From NCBI RefSeq assembly GCF_036588685.1, contig NC_086382.1, positions 61,956,987-62,020,986 of the forward strand: DNA of 64,000 nucleotides, read 5' to 3'. The notes under the pieces were generated by a model that saw nothing but the letters and a program-made list of their open reading frames with translations, did no database searches and had not been told where the DNA came from. Shown piece by piece: positions 1 to 11,600 of this stretch (position 1 is its first letter; each line of letters begins with the position of its first letter). The position numbers and the translations under genes were made by a program. The DNA is from Mytilus trossulus (lineage: Eukaryota; Mollusca; Bivalvia; Mytilida; Mytilidae).

Positions 1-377
1 ATCTGGAAGCAGATTTTTTTACGAATAGACTTTTAAAACAAATCTTAAAAAATGTGCCAAATATGAGGAATTCTATCTACGCCTTGAGTTATATTAAAAC
101 TAGATAATAAACGGTTACAGTATTATATCGCTTTTCAATAGTCATAAATCTATTAAGCGAGTCACACAAGAAGAAAATCTGGTTGTAAGGCTAGCCAAAA
201 CTTCCGCTTATATGGATATGTTAACCTTAAATCCTCAATAAAATTATTATGTCGTTAAAGCATTTTATATGTTAATGCAAAAATTAATGGTTCATTTATT
301 CAGATAGGTCAAGGTTAAAACAAATTCTAACCATTCATCACTCGCGATAAGGCAATAACGTAAAAGGTGTTGTACGT

Positions 378-545
378 TCAAATATGGAGATCAAAGGTAC
401 CGGCTTGTAATTTAATACGCCAAACGCGCGTTTCGTCTAAATAACACTCGTCAGTGACGCTCAGATCAAAAACAATTACGAAGCCAAACAAGTACAACAT
501 TGAAGAACATTTTGGAACCTTACATTCCAAAACTTTGTGATTAAA
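378..545 (-). repeat. Dispersed mussel repeat, family A
   Basis: Reverse complement carries the block 'gacgaaacgcgcgtttggcg' preceded by 'gagcgtcactgacgag'. Related copies in this window lie near 10,010-10,150, 13,440-13,510, 23,875-23,950, 29,620-29,700 and 48,225-48,300, with a weaker one near 3,838-3,905. The reading frame open across this stretch is only a by-product of the repeat. I recognise the sequence as an abundant mussel repeat but cannot assign a transposon class. Confidence 0.7.
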
Positions 546-1878
546 TGTCAATACGGAGATAAATCGAAAGGTAACGGTATTGTGGGTATCCATTTTGATC
601 AGATCATGATTAAAGATATGGGTATTTTGTGAGGGAGACAATTCTGGATAATCTGGAACATGGCTAGACGAAAATAATGTCTGCTCTGGAAAACTATTTT
701 TCACAAATAAATCTGTTTATTTATATATACTTTTATTTGATATTGTCCAGTTAAAAATTCAAATTAAAATTCATTTTTCTCTAGCTAAGCATGCATGATA
801 ATCAAGACACAAGAACTGCCGCACATACGAAATTGTGCAAAGGAAGAAGTCCTCAAAGAACAGAAAACCATTTTTCAGACAATTTACTTACAGAGAAAAA
901 AATTATTAAGATATCATCCTTGTGCAAATTTTTCTGTATATTCACTGAATTCTTCTCATAGTAAAGAAAATCCATTGAAAAATAAACCATCTTTCTTACT
1001 ATCTATACTTACACAAAGTGTAATTAAAAATGAAAAACGAATTAATAACGGGGAAATTGCGCAAAAATTCCTTTAGTAAGTTTAAAGAAAATTTAAACAG
1101 TCATGCAATATCATAGCTAACGCTATATATTCTTTTTCAATTTCTGCGAAATAAATATAATGAATAAAAAAAAAAGTAGATGTGTTTTGCTATCCTTATA
1201 TTATCATAGTTCGAATTAATACGTTTTTTTTTCAATAAACAGGTTCAGAATTAAATAATTTAGGATTGTTTTCTAAAAAAATATAATGGTATCTAATTTC
1301 AGGATGTAACGCAATAGCAATCCTCTTTTCTATTTTATTGAACTCATACAGACAAAATATGTGGTCACCGGAATTTACATTTTAAACAGTTTATCTTATA
1401 TATGGTTAGAAATAGAATCCGTTTTAGATCTTCAAACCCATGCACTATAGAAGATACAATCTTAAAGATGTGTTTATTGCCGAGTTAGTATTATTTTAGT
1501 GCTTTTGCACGCGTTCGACCAATAATCAGCACAAATAGCCCTAACCTTTTCTATTTTAGTTTTTTTTATGATAAAAATAGTCATTGGTTGCCTGACTGGA
1601 CACCTATCAGCTAATCAAAAATTTTAAAATATTTGATTTATTTACCGTGTAATTGTGGTTTAGAAGAAGGTGTCAATTTCATTTTATAGTCAAATTCGCT
1701 CAACTGGAAAAATAAACACTTCCGATAATCTTCAATGATTGCACTTATAACATCAATCGTGAGGTAGGAAAAACAAATCAGGTGTTAAAATATTTATTAA
1801 TTCCGATTAATTGGCGTTTGACGTAAACTATAGTAAAGTAAAGGTATGTTTTATGTCCTATATCCGCAATGGAAACCA
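546..1878. other. Intergenic, nothing recognised
   Basis: AT-rich sequence with no exon, domain or repeat that I can support. A 93-codon open frame on the + strand at 795-1,076 has low-complexity Lys/Asn-rich composition and no recognisable feature, so I do not call it. Confidence 0.5.
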
Positions 1879-1885
1879 TATAAAA
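1879..1885 (+). promoter_or_regulatory. Probable TATA box of the secreted-peptide gene
   Basis: TATAAAA sits 54 bases before the ATG at 1,939. This spacing fits a transcription start near 1,910 and a short 5' leader. It also argues that the in-frame upstream ATG at 1,846 lies in promoter DNA and is not the true start. Confidence 0.45.
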
Positions 1886-1938
1886 TCCCTAGATTTCACA
1901 AAGTTTCCAAATTTCAAAACATCAAGGATCGGGTCAAG

Positions 1939-4122
1939 ATGAACATTTTCAAATTTAGTTTAATTCTGTTACTTGTATGTTCAACTACTGCTAGACGAAA
2001 ACGACATGCTCATCGATGCCGTGAAGAAGTTGATCTCGAAAAATGCGGTAGGTAGTTCAATGTAGCATGGAAGATACTTAAGATTTTTATCTATATAAAA
2101 TGAGAGGTTAACACAACGAAACTGTGAAGTAAATTGATTAAGGTAACATGGATTTAGTCACTAGTAACATATTAACAAACAGTGCTTCGTTCGTATTATG
2201 TTACATGCTTAACTAAATAATTAAGCTTAACTGTATACAATAAAAGAAGATACTTTTAAATGAACCTTACATGTAAACCCATAATTTAAACATAACTAAC
2301 TTTTTGATGTAGTTAATTTTTATAACATCAATAAATCATTTAGGCGAAAGTTTTCCAATTACTCCATGCTGAACAACAAAAACATGTTTTTTTTCGACAT
2401 TTTGTATCAAAATCATATTTGGATTTTGCAATTTATAGTTCTTTTGTTTTACTAAAAATAAATAACAACATATTCCACATAGGATTTGATCAGATTTTTT
2501 ATTCTAATATATCATTTAATTGTTTTGTTATGTCAATGTATAACAATAAAAAGAATGCAATGCATCTTTTTTATGTTGTACTTTTGCAAGATTTTTACAT
2601 TTTTTGTCATTTATTTATAAAGCACTGGTTTTTTTTTATAGAACTTGTACTTTACAATTTATAAGATAGATTTAACTCGAAAATACTTCTTTTTTGCTTT
2701 AAATATAGATTTTAACAAATTTTGCAATTGTAACATTGTTTTGAAGCATTTTGTAAAAGAGTTTTGTTTTAGTCAAAGAAAGTCTGTTTGAAAAGGGGAT
2801 TTTTAAATCAAACACGAATAGGAAGGGAAAATTGGTACAATGTATTTGCCAATAAAAAAATAAAACTCAACAACAACTTATTACAGCCGAAAACAAGGAC
2901 ATCTACATGTTAAAAGTCTGATTATGCTAAACGACATATAATATAAACCAGTCATGTTCTTACCTAATTCGATGGTTGTATGCACAAATGATGTTATAAT
3001 TTTGGTTCATATTTTCTATCAGTTTTGTTTTTTCTCATATATATGGTAAAGAATATCTGGAAGAATTTGATCGTAAAAATATAATAGATAATAGATTTTA
3101 CACATGAAAATTTTTAAATCAGTTTTATATATTATCAATTTTTACTTAATGGGCATGCATTAATATTGAGATTTTTTGTTTTACCCTTACAGAATATAAC
3201 CTGTCAATGCATGGTTTCGACCACTATCTGAATCAAAGTGAAGTTGGATATGATGATATACTTTGTATGGTAAGTCTATTTTTAATCAGTTAAAATACTT
3301 GAAGTATATACTATAGCTTAAACAATGCAAGTGAAAATGAAACTATGTTGTTTATCGACCCTTTATAGCAAACCTGTCCAGTTATATTACCTATAAGATG
3401 CATTTCTGATAATAAAAAAAACTTAAAAATACTTTGTGCTGAACTTAAGGCAGAATTCGTTGAACTACATGACCCACTTTCTGACACCAGTTAATATTTC
3501 GACATGTATATGACAAAGCTGTCTTTGATTTGAGCGTGTTTACGCAAAGCTATATTATAGGTACAGCCGATTTGTTCATAGAAAAGAATGAATTTATTAC
3601 CAGTGTATATAGCTACAAAACGTATTTGTCACCATATTTTTTTTTCAAAGGACGTCAAAATGGTGTGCATTAAAACTTGCAAAATATGCTTTTTGTAGTA
3701 CAATATTTGTAAAATTAGGGAATCAGTAATGAAAAATTTAATCTGAATATTTTTCACACTTGACTAAATGTTGAATATCAGTTACATGACTTTTCATGAT
3801 TGAAGTGTTTGAAACTGCGTTCGTATAATTTACTAAAAAAATATAATGCTGATATTTAACGCAAAATGCGCATTTCGTATACACTAAACTCATCCATCTG
3901 AACAAATCAATGATTTTTGGAAGCATATGGTAAAACATTCCTATTGGCTAGAAATTCAGTAAACCTATGTTATTTCAATAAACTGTATAAATTGAGTTTT
4001 GGTTATTTGTGTTAATAAACGCAAATCTTATTTATGTGTTTATTAACATTTTCTTATCTTTTTTTTAGATTAAATGGTTACGTGATCATATGGGAATCCA
4101 TATTCCACAACGACGTTTGTGA
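1939..4122 (+). CDS. Small secreted cysteine-containing peptide (79 aa, 3 exons), family unknown
   Basis: Coding exons are 1,939-2,047, 3,193-3,269 and 4,069-4,122, joined in phases 1 and 0 across GT-AG introns, giving 79 residues and a TGA stop. Residues 1-18 form a clear signal peptide (MNIFKFSLILLLVCSTTA). The mature chain begins with a tetrabasic RRKR and a His-rich stretch, then holds three cysteines (C27, C36, C61) and one possible N-glycosylation site (NQS at 50). The middle is acidic and the end basic (IPQRRL). I chose the ATG at 1,939 because it opens the signal peptide; the longer frame from 1,846 would bury it. I do not recognise the family. An odd number of mature cysteines could mean a disulfide-linked dimer. 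A hormone, antimicrobial peptide or other secreted factor are all possible; the sequence does not decide. Confidence 0.7.
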
Positions 4123-4256
4123 TGGACCTCCAAATGAACAAACGAATTGTCTATTCGTAATTGGTGCTATCCTGTAGAAGTTATAAAATGCCAAATGACT
4201 TTATTGTTGATCTCATGTATATTTAAGTTATATATTTATTATTTGTTATGTTTCTG

Positions 4257-4262
4257 ATTAAA
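4257..4262 (+). terminator. Polyadenylation signal (ATTAAA)
   Basis: ATTAAA lies 135 bases after the TGA at 4,120-4,122, a normal distance for the 3' end of this short gene. Confidence 0.45.
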
Positions 4263-5529
4263 AGTGGTTTCTCATTTAAAGTGTTTTTTTATGATGTATC
4301 CAATGAACGCATTATGACAAGTGTTGTACACTGAATCCGCGTTATCACTATTTGTACAATATAAGTCGTAAGGGTATCATCAGTTCAGTAGTATTGCATT
4401 ACCCCTGCACTGTTCAATGACATTTGTGTCGGTTCTTAAATCGGTCTGCTCACACTTTACATTAGTGAATCCCCTTAGCTATTGGCTAGATTTGCTTGAA
4501 AATCTTCCGCACCTACATACATCGTTTATCTTCTGCTTTAATTGTTTATCCGGATAATTTTTAGGTGTTTCCCATAATCATGAAGAGTTTTCATGACAAA
4601 TGATTTATTTATTTTAAACCCGCAACTTATCCTAGAGTATATTGTGAATTCAAGATAGCATTCACAGAATTTGTATTCTAAACTGTTATTGTACACCTCC
4701 TATTTTATTTATTTGTCTAATTGAAATTTTGGGTTTTCCATAACATAACATTGACTTAGCCATATATTCAAACATCTGATAGATGACAAAAGGCATTTAC
4801 TTTTCTATACCAGTAACACGATTTTTGAATAGGAGGGACGGAGGAGTATGTTTCTGTGAGCATTAAATAGATCGTCCACATTATATTTAAATTCACATTA
4901 TGACCGATTGCCGTCATGCCTTAATTCTTTCTCATCCTAAGAATCATAAAATAAGTTACTTTAAACTGTACCACCTTCCTTTTATGACACAACTAATGAA
5001 TTGTGAATATCGATTTAACTAAACAAAGCATGTTATGATGTAAAGTTGATACACTGATTTAGATATATGAACAATTCTTTATATTTTATCGTTTAAATCA
5101 TATTCCTACTTTTTTCGAATAAACTACATGATTAGTTAACTTGGGAAAATTGTGAATGATTTATTTAGCAAAAGGACTTTTAAAATACGTAAAGTTCTAG
5201 AGAGCTCCCTCACATGTATATGTCTTTTAGTGCGTAGCACACAAATGCAGTATTCAATGTCACACTATTGATTATCCCTTAAAGTTTAGATATACAAAAC
5301 TTATTTGACTCTGTGACCTTATCCGTTCCCTCGCCAATGATAAGCTCTTAATCAAACAGTTGAAAATATTTGAAGGACACAACATATCATCTAAAACCAA
5401 CACATAAGTATTTAAAAGACACACCAAACAAAAATTTAACTAAAAATACTAATAAAAAAACCTACTTTCCTAAGTTGTGATGTTACGCTATTGTTTCAGA
5501 AAAAGGGAGAAGGTTTGGATCCATTAAAA
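4263..5529. other. Convergent intergenic DNA, nothing recognised
   Basis: AT-rich sequence between the end of the secreted-peptide gene and the first repeats. I see no exon or structured element here. Confidence 0.5.
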
Positions 5530-5700
5530 CGTTTAATCCGGCTGCAAATGTTTGGGGCCCTTTATAGCATGTTGTTCGGTGTGAGCTAATGCTCCGTGTT
5601 GAAGGCCGTACCTTAACCTATAATGGTTTATTTTTTAAACTGTTATTTGGATGGAGAGTTGTCTCATTGGCACTCACACCACATCTTCCTATATCTAGAT
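5530..5700 (-). repeat. Dispersed mussel repeat, family B
   Basis: Contains 'gagagttgtctcattggcac' near 5,652, the reverse complement of a block seen again near 44,090. Other copies: 11,935-12,070, 19,885-20,240, 41,105-41,310, 47,560-47,700, 50,730-50,780, 52,795-52,860 and 63,385-63,510. It is one of the commonest repeats of the window and occurs in both orientations. Confidence 0.7.
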
Positions 5701-5739
5701 ACGAGGATGGGTTATATATAGATTCTTACACTGCAACAA

Positions 5740-5858
5740 GTGTATTACGATATTTCTCCACTCGAGACAGTTAAATTTTATTATTAAAAGCGCGAGGCTT
5801 GCCGAGCCCTTTAAATAATAAAATTTAACTGTCGAGAGTGGAGAAATATCGTAATACA
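5740..5858. repeat. Near-perfect 46-bp inverted repeat (foldback hairpin)
   Basis: Arms 5,740-5,785 and 5,813-5,858 are complementary except for a few bases around a CTCGAG/CTCTCG difference. They flank a 27-base GC-richer loop containing gcgaggcttgccgagc. As RNA or single-stranded DNA this would form a long stem. A related but less perfect structure is at 10,753-10,887. Confidence 0.85.
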
Positions 5859-8597
5859 CGAGTTATAGTGTCCGAATCTGTTTCTCTAATGCCTATTATC
5901 GTTCTTTTTCAAAGATCTTCAAAGATTTTCAGAAAATTGTGCTCTTTATATGCGACGTCATCAGGCAAGGTCGCCTTTTTTCATGACGTCACAATAGGAA
6001 AATTGAGAAGAAAACAAAACATTTTTACGTCATAATCAAATTTCGACTAATCATTTGCCGAGAACAGATTTTTCACTAGTGAGGAGAAATATTTTTCTCA
6101 CACCGGTCAGGAAATGTGAAAATAGCGCAAAAATTAGAGAAATTTGTTTCTAACATTTTTAGGTGTCAGCAATTCACCTAATCAATTTAGAACATATGTA
6201 TGGGACCTTTACACTAGCAAAATAGAGCCTTTGGTGTCATTATTGACTTAAACTAACACAAAAATTGTAGAAATTGAAAATTTACTGATCCTTGATTTAA
6301 CATTAAAAAAGCTGAAAAAATAAGCTCAATAGTATACTTACCCATTAAAACAAGAAGTCATTGTGGTTCTTGTAAACATTCAATGTAGTTGACTTCCAAA
6401 CGGTTGTTTTTAAACAAAATTGGTTACCCCATTTATTAAACTGAAGTTTTAAGTGTATACAGACTTTCCATACCAAGTTCATATACACATGCGATTCAAT
6501 ACCATACACAAAACACATAGTTTTTTACATGAATAAATACATTTATAGAAGAAGCAGCTAAATAAACTCATCGTAGATAACAGGATTGTAAGTTAAGTTT
6601 TAAAGTGAAATAATTGTAACATTTAACCTAATTAGCCTGACATTTAGTATCTTGGGATAACCTCACAAATTGTTTAGTCTTTAAAAAACCTTATTAAATT
6701 ACAAACCTGATGTTTGTACCAAACGTAGTAACAAAAGGTCCTAAAATAGTTCTATTCGTGAAGGAAAGTGAAGACGTAAAGGAAGGTCACCGGGTGAGCC
6801 AAAATATTTCAATACTGATGAAATTGCTCATAACAATCGGGTTTCATTTACTAGTATTCTTTAGATGGTCTAATATAGGTATTACCCAACAATTTCTTAC
6901 GTTTCAAATGCTTATAAATTACTAAATTAAAATACAAATCGCATGCGTATGAGGCGCTTTTTTGTTTTGCTTACACAAGGAACTCTCCAAACGAAATATT
7001 TGCAAGCCAAGGAGGCATTCGAACCGTTACAGTTGAAAATGAATTATGACAAAAAAAACTTTAAAAAAGGCCAAACTTTCGAAGGTCAGCTTTGCTCGAT
7101 AAAGTTGAAACTTTAGTTTTCAAATTGATAAACAGACAACCTAAATAAAAAATGGCTATACATTAGGTCAGTTCCAAAGTTCTGATTATTGAGTTGATGA
7201 TAAACTCAGGGACTGATAATAGACAAACAGCGGTAGACTCCGTGCTTCAAAAGGAGACATGGAAAAATGGTATATATATATATATTTTCTGCGTTCAAAG
7301 CGCTTTTCTGGATTTACCATAATGTGGAATGATCAAAGCATATTTAATTTTTAAACCCAAGCATTTTAAGTGCAGGAATAATAGTGCAATATGACCAAAA
7401 GGATCTACAAACAAGGCAAGCCAATATATGGTCAACGTTGTCCACGGGATTTAGCTTCGTTTCTTTTTTGTTTCTAAATTTATAAACGGACAATTTTGAA
7501 AAGATTTGTAAAACTAGCAATAACATTTACAGTTTGGTTCTGGTCGTACAAGTTTTTGCCATATGCTATAGACCGATGCAACGTATAACTGTATATAATG
7601 TGTATAATACAACGATTCATAATACATGTAATAGTAAAAACAGAGATTCAACTTATTAGTGGATAATTTATCGTGTCTATGAAATGTGAAACTACTGCGG
7701 GTCATTGAATACACCCTTATCAAGTTTATCTACAAATCAAGGTAATTAAAATGTTAACACCTCTATCAGAAAGCATTGACGTCACAATTGACAATTGATT
7801 TTATTTTTTTGCGAACGTCATTAGATCAATCAGTACAAAGTTGAGTGTATAAGTGTGTATGTCCCGGATCTTGTAACTAGTATTGATTGAGGGATTTTAC
7901 CAAACATTTATTTCTACATATTTTAAGATCATGGTATTCAGTCCTCTTGGCGATTTAATAATAGGAAAAATTAATAGGGGTAGATTTCAAAGCATGAACG
8001 GACCGGACCGTAATGATGATATGTATAATTGACACAAATATCTATACTATAATATTAGGATTAACAAATAAATCGTTCTCGTAATTGTTCTTATGTGCAG
8101 GTAAAAAAAAAAACAATAGTTGCAGATATTTTTTTATTGTAGAATTTTAAAAACCTTTCTTTTGTTTAATCTTCGGATATTCAATTATTTGGATTATTTG
8201 TAATCATATGTCAATGAAAATGAACACTTAATGGAATGCGTATATCAATAAATATTTAAATGAATGTATGAAAAATAGACAAATAAACAATCAAACAAAC
8301 AAACAAACAAACAAACAAATAAATAAATGAAATATAACTAATGACTACTATAAACTCAACATTATAAAGATGAAAAGTATGACTTCAGACAAAGTTCTGT
8401 TGTAACTAAAATATTTCCATAAATATAGAAAATGATTGTTCAATTTGTTTTCATGAATTAAAATGTCATTTTATGAATTGTATCTTAAACACATTAATGA
8501 ATGAATTAATGATATTTGTAAAACTACAACTTGTATTCTTATTTTCATACAGATACTGGGGTATTTTTTCAGCTTATCCTAGCACTTTCTTTTCAAG
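5859..8597. other. Convergent intergenic DNA with minor simple repeats
   Basis: Two gacgtca sites at about 5,952 and 5,986 follow the hairpin. A (TA)n run is at about 7,268-7,286 and an (AAAC/AAAT)n tract at 8,285-8,330. I see no exon. Confidence 0.5.
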
Positions 8598-8603
8598 TTT
8601 ATT
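8598..8603 (-). terminator. Polyadenylation signal of the receptor gene (AATAAA)
   Basis: AATAAA read on the - strand, 78 bases past the TAA stop at 8,682-8,684. Position and sequence fit the 3' end of the adhesion GPCR transcript. Confidence 0.6.
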
Positions 8604-8681
8604 TCACACGAATGAAAAAAACTACGGTTTGAAAAAGTAAAAACAAGAATATATTTTCAAAGTTTTGAATCCTCACAATCT

Positions 8682-11600
8682 TTACAATTTTGTATCATAT
8701 TCCGCGCTGTTCTGTCTGGTGTTATTAGATTCTGCTTGTTCAGTGGTATCATCTATAGGTTCTTCGTCGTCTGTATCTGTAATCTTCCGAATGTCCATTG
8801 ATTGTTCGGAACTCGGACGTTCTTTTGTGTTGTCATCTGATTCTGACATCTTTGACTCGTCAATTTGCCTAAGACTCTCCAGGGAATCTGTTATGCTGAA
8901 ACAGGCATACAATTTTATTAGCAGGGGTTTCATCATTAATGTTTGTGTATCCTAAAAATTTGAAATGATAATACCAAAAAAAAAATTAAAATGAATTACA
9001 AAAGTTCAGTTCACTACAGAAATGATGATGTTTAACTTTTTCAGGTCCCTTAGCCATCAGTCAGATTCCTTTTTATACAGAGAGGTAATGTAAGAACATA
9101 CCATCTTCAATGCTACTTCTATTTTTTGAGAAAGTTTGTTTTTAGATTTAATCAAAGTTCTAATCTTACGACATTGACACAGCAGAAAGTGTGCAACCAA
9201 TGTAACAAAATAGTAAAAATGTTATCAAACCTTGAAAACCAAGTCTCTTTAACGATAATATTTTCAATCAGTTTTGAAAAAAGGTACAAGCCCTAGCTAC
9301 AACTTTTCACTTTAACTTATGTATATTTTCAATGTAGTGAAGCAATAAATTGGGTTTTATCGTTTTATGTGTTTGACTTCACAAACCTTTGCTTTACTTG
9401 ATTTCGAGTCTTACTGGTAAATTATTTGTACAGATTAAAATCGAAACCGTAGATTTTTGAATAAAATTTTTTTTTAAATCAGGGCAATAAATAATACAAA
9501 ATACCTTGCTTTCAAGTTGGTGTCCTGTGTTTCACCATCCAATGTTTCAGAAGACGATGAATCGCCATCTTCGATTGACGATTCTGACAGTATTTTCTCT
9601 AACTTTGTATCTGCAATACCATCCGCTGAAGTAATCAAATCAGCTGGTGCACTTTGAGTTGCTGTAATTGAAGCATTAAAAGATTATTAAAATGTAAACG
9701 AAGACGGAGACAACTCAACTTTTAATGTGTAGGTATCACTACATTAAACATATAAAACATTTCCTAACTGCGACCTATCTAATAAGACGAAGTACCGAAT
9801 GTGTACAAATATTAGTAACACAACGGATGTTACATATGGAGAAGATATTGCATACCCTCTCTGAATACCTGAGATGATCCACAATTTTGATGGGTTTTGT
9901 GTTGCTTGGTCATTAGTTTTTTACGTTGTGTTTGGTGTATTATTATTCGTCATTTGATCGGGGTTTTTTTTAACCTTGTAACTGTCAGTTTATTGTTTGA
10001 TGTATGGATTTGAATGTTTCTCTGGTATCTTTCGCCTCTCATTAAGTCTTTTCTCTAGACGTACTGATTAGATATGAGCGTCACTGACGAGTCTTATGTA
10101 GACGAAACGTGCGTCTGGCGTACTAAATTATAATCTTGGTACCTTGATAACCTAAATCAATAATATATAAAACTGAATGCTCTGAGCAACAAATAATTGT
10201 ATAACTCTTTCAGTCCATAATGTGTCATTGTTTTTTTTAATTTCTAAATTAAGATACAGTGCTGTTCATGATTATGACAATTGAGACGGATCAAGATAGT
10301 TTCAAAGGGGCGTTCCAATACATGCAAGTCATATATAAATGTGGTTCAAACCATACGTCTTTATACAAACGCATTTATTTTCAAATAGAAAGGAAGGTTT
10401 AGTAAGTTTTATCACTTACAAAGGTCTGAAAAGTTTTTTACTTGTGCCTCATTGTTTTGAAAGATATAACCAATGTTTTTGTTTTGAGTTTGGCAGGTAA
10501 TTGGCCTTTACAATCTGTTTGATAATAGAATTTATCGCCTATATCACCCTGTGCTGTCGCTCAGTAATTCTCGTATCAAGACTTCAAAACGAGACCAGGC
10601 ATTATCAGCGACGTCACAATATGAGAGGAGAAGTTATCAGCGACGTCACAATAAGAGTGGAGACGTTATCAAGCTTGCTTTCGTCAAGCGTAAAACTGTC
10701 TTGGGGAGAAGAAAAACGACCATTAATAGAACGATAAACAGATAATCGGGTTTTCTACGTATAGATATCGTAAAACATCAGCCGCTCGACACAATGAGAA
10801 ACTTTTTAGCTCGTTCGCTACGCTCACTCGCCAAAAAGGTTCACATTGTTGCTCTTGGCTGATATTTTACGATATCAATGTGTAGAAAAAAAACGATAAT
10901 CTATACATACTATTGATTTTATCACTAACATTTTAAGTAATGTAATTAACGACAATTGTATTTACTATCATACACTTACAGAAATCAGAAATTCTTGTTT
11001 TGTCTTCTGTTGCATCATATATAAGTCCTGGTTCTGACCTAAGTAAAAAAAACAAATGACATGTTTTATTTTTTGAAAAGAGCATCAAAGACAATAAAAT
11101 TAAATCATTGCAAATACCATTTTTTTCATTAAAGTTATCCTGCAGCAACACCGTTTAATATTTTAGTGGTATCCGTCAAGAAGTGCTATTATACCAAATT
11201 AAGAGAAAACTTTATCACCAAAACATATTGTTAAATGTTATTTCAATTGAAATAATTGAACATTATAATTGACAACAGTGTCAGTTTTTGTCTCCCATTT
11301 ATCGTGTATGGAAATTGAAGGCTATTTGTGAGATATACAAATTTTAACAAAGTATGAACTGCAGAGTTCCTTCTGTGATCAATTACTTTGTATGGAAAAC
11401 ATTAATATACTGTAGCAATATTAACACTTCATTACATTCCAATTATTAAATTATTCGAAAATAACATTTCCCGTCATAATAATCTTATACATTTTAAACA
11501 GTGATCACATTACCTATTCAGATCTGTTATATTTGTATCCTTTGACCAGTTCTCATTGTCGTTCATAGATAACTTTCCAGGAAAATCTACTAGGTTGCCA

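Noticed and set aside
378..704. 108-codon - strand open frame at the left edge
   Set aside because: Its C-terminal third is the family A dispersed repeat; the rest has no protein feature.
1846..1938. Upstream in-frame ATG extending the secreted peptide by 31 residues
   Set aside because: The extension would hide the signal peptide and runs over the TATA-like sequence; the ATG at 1,939 is the better start.
8665..8955. Open frame on the + strand across the last receptor exon
   Set aside because: It is the antisense shadow of exon 43, whose - strand frame joins correctly to exon 42 and ends with a stop and polyA signal.
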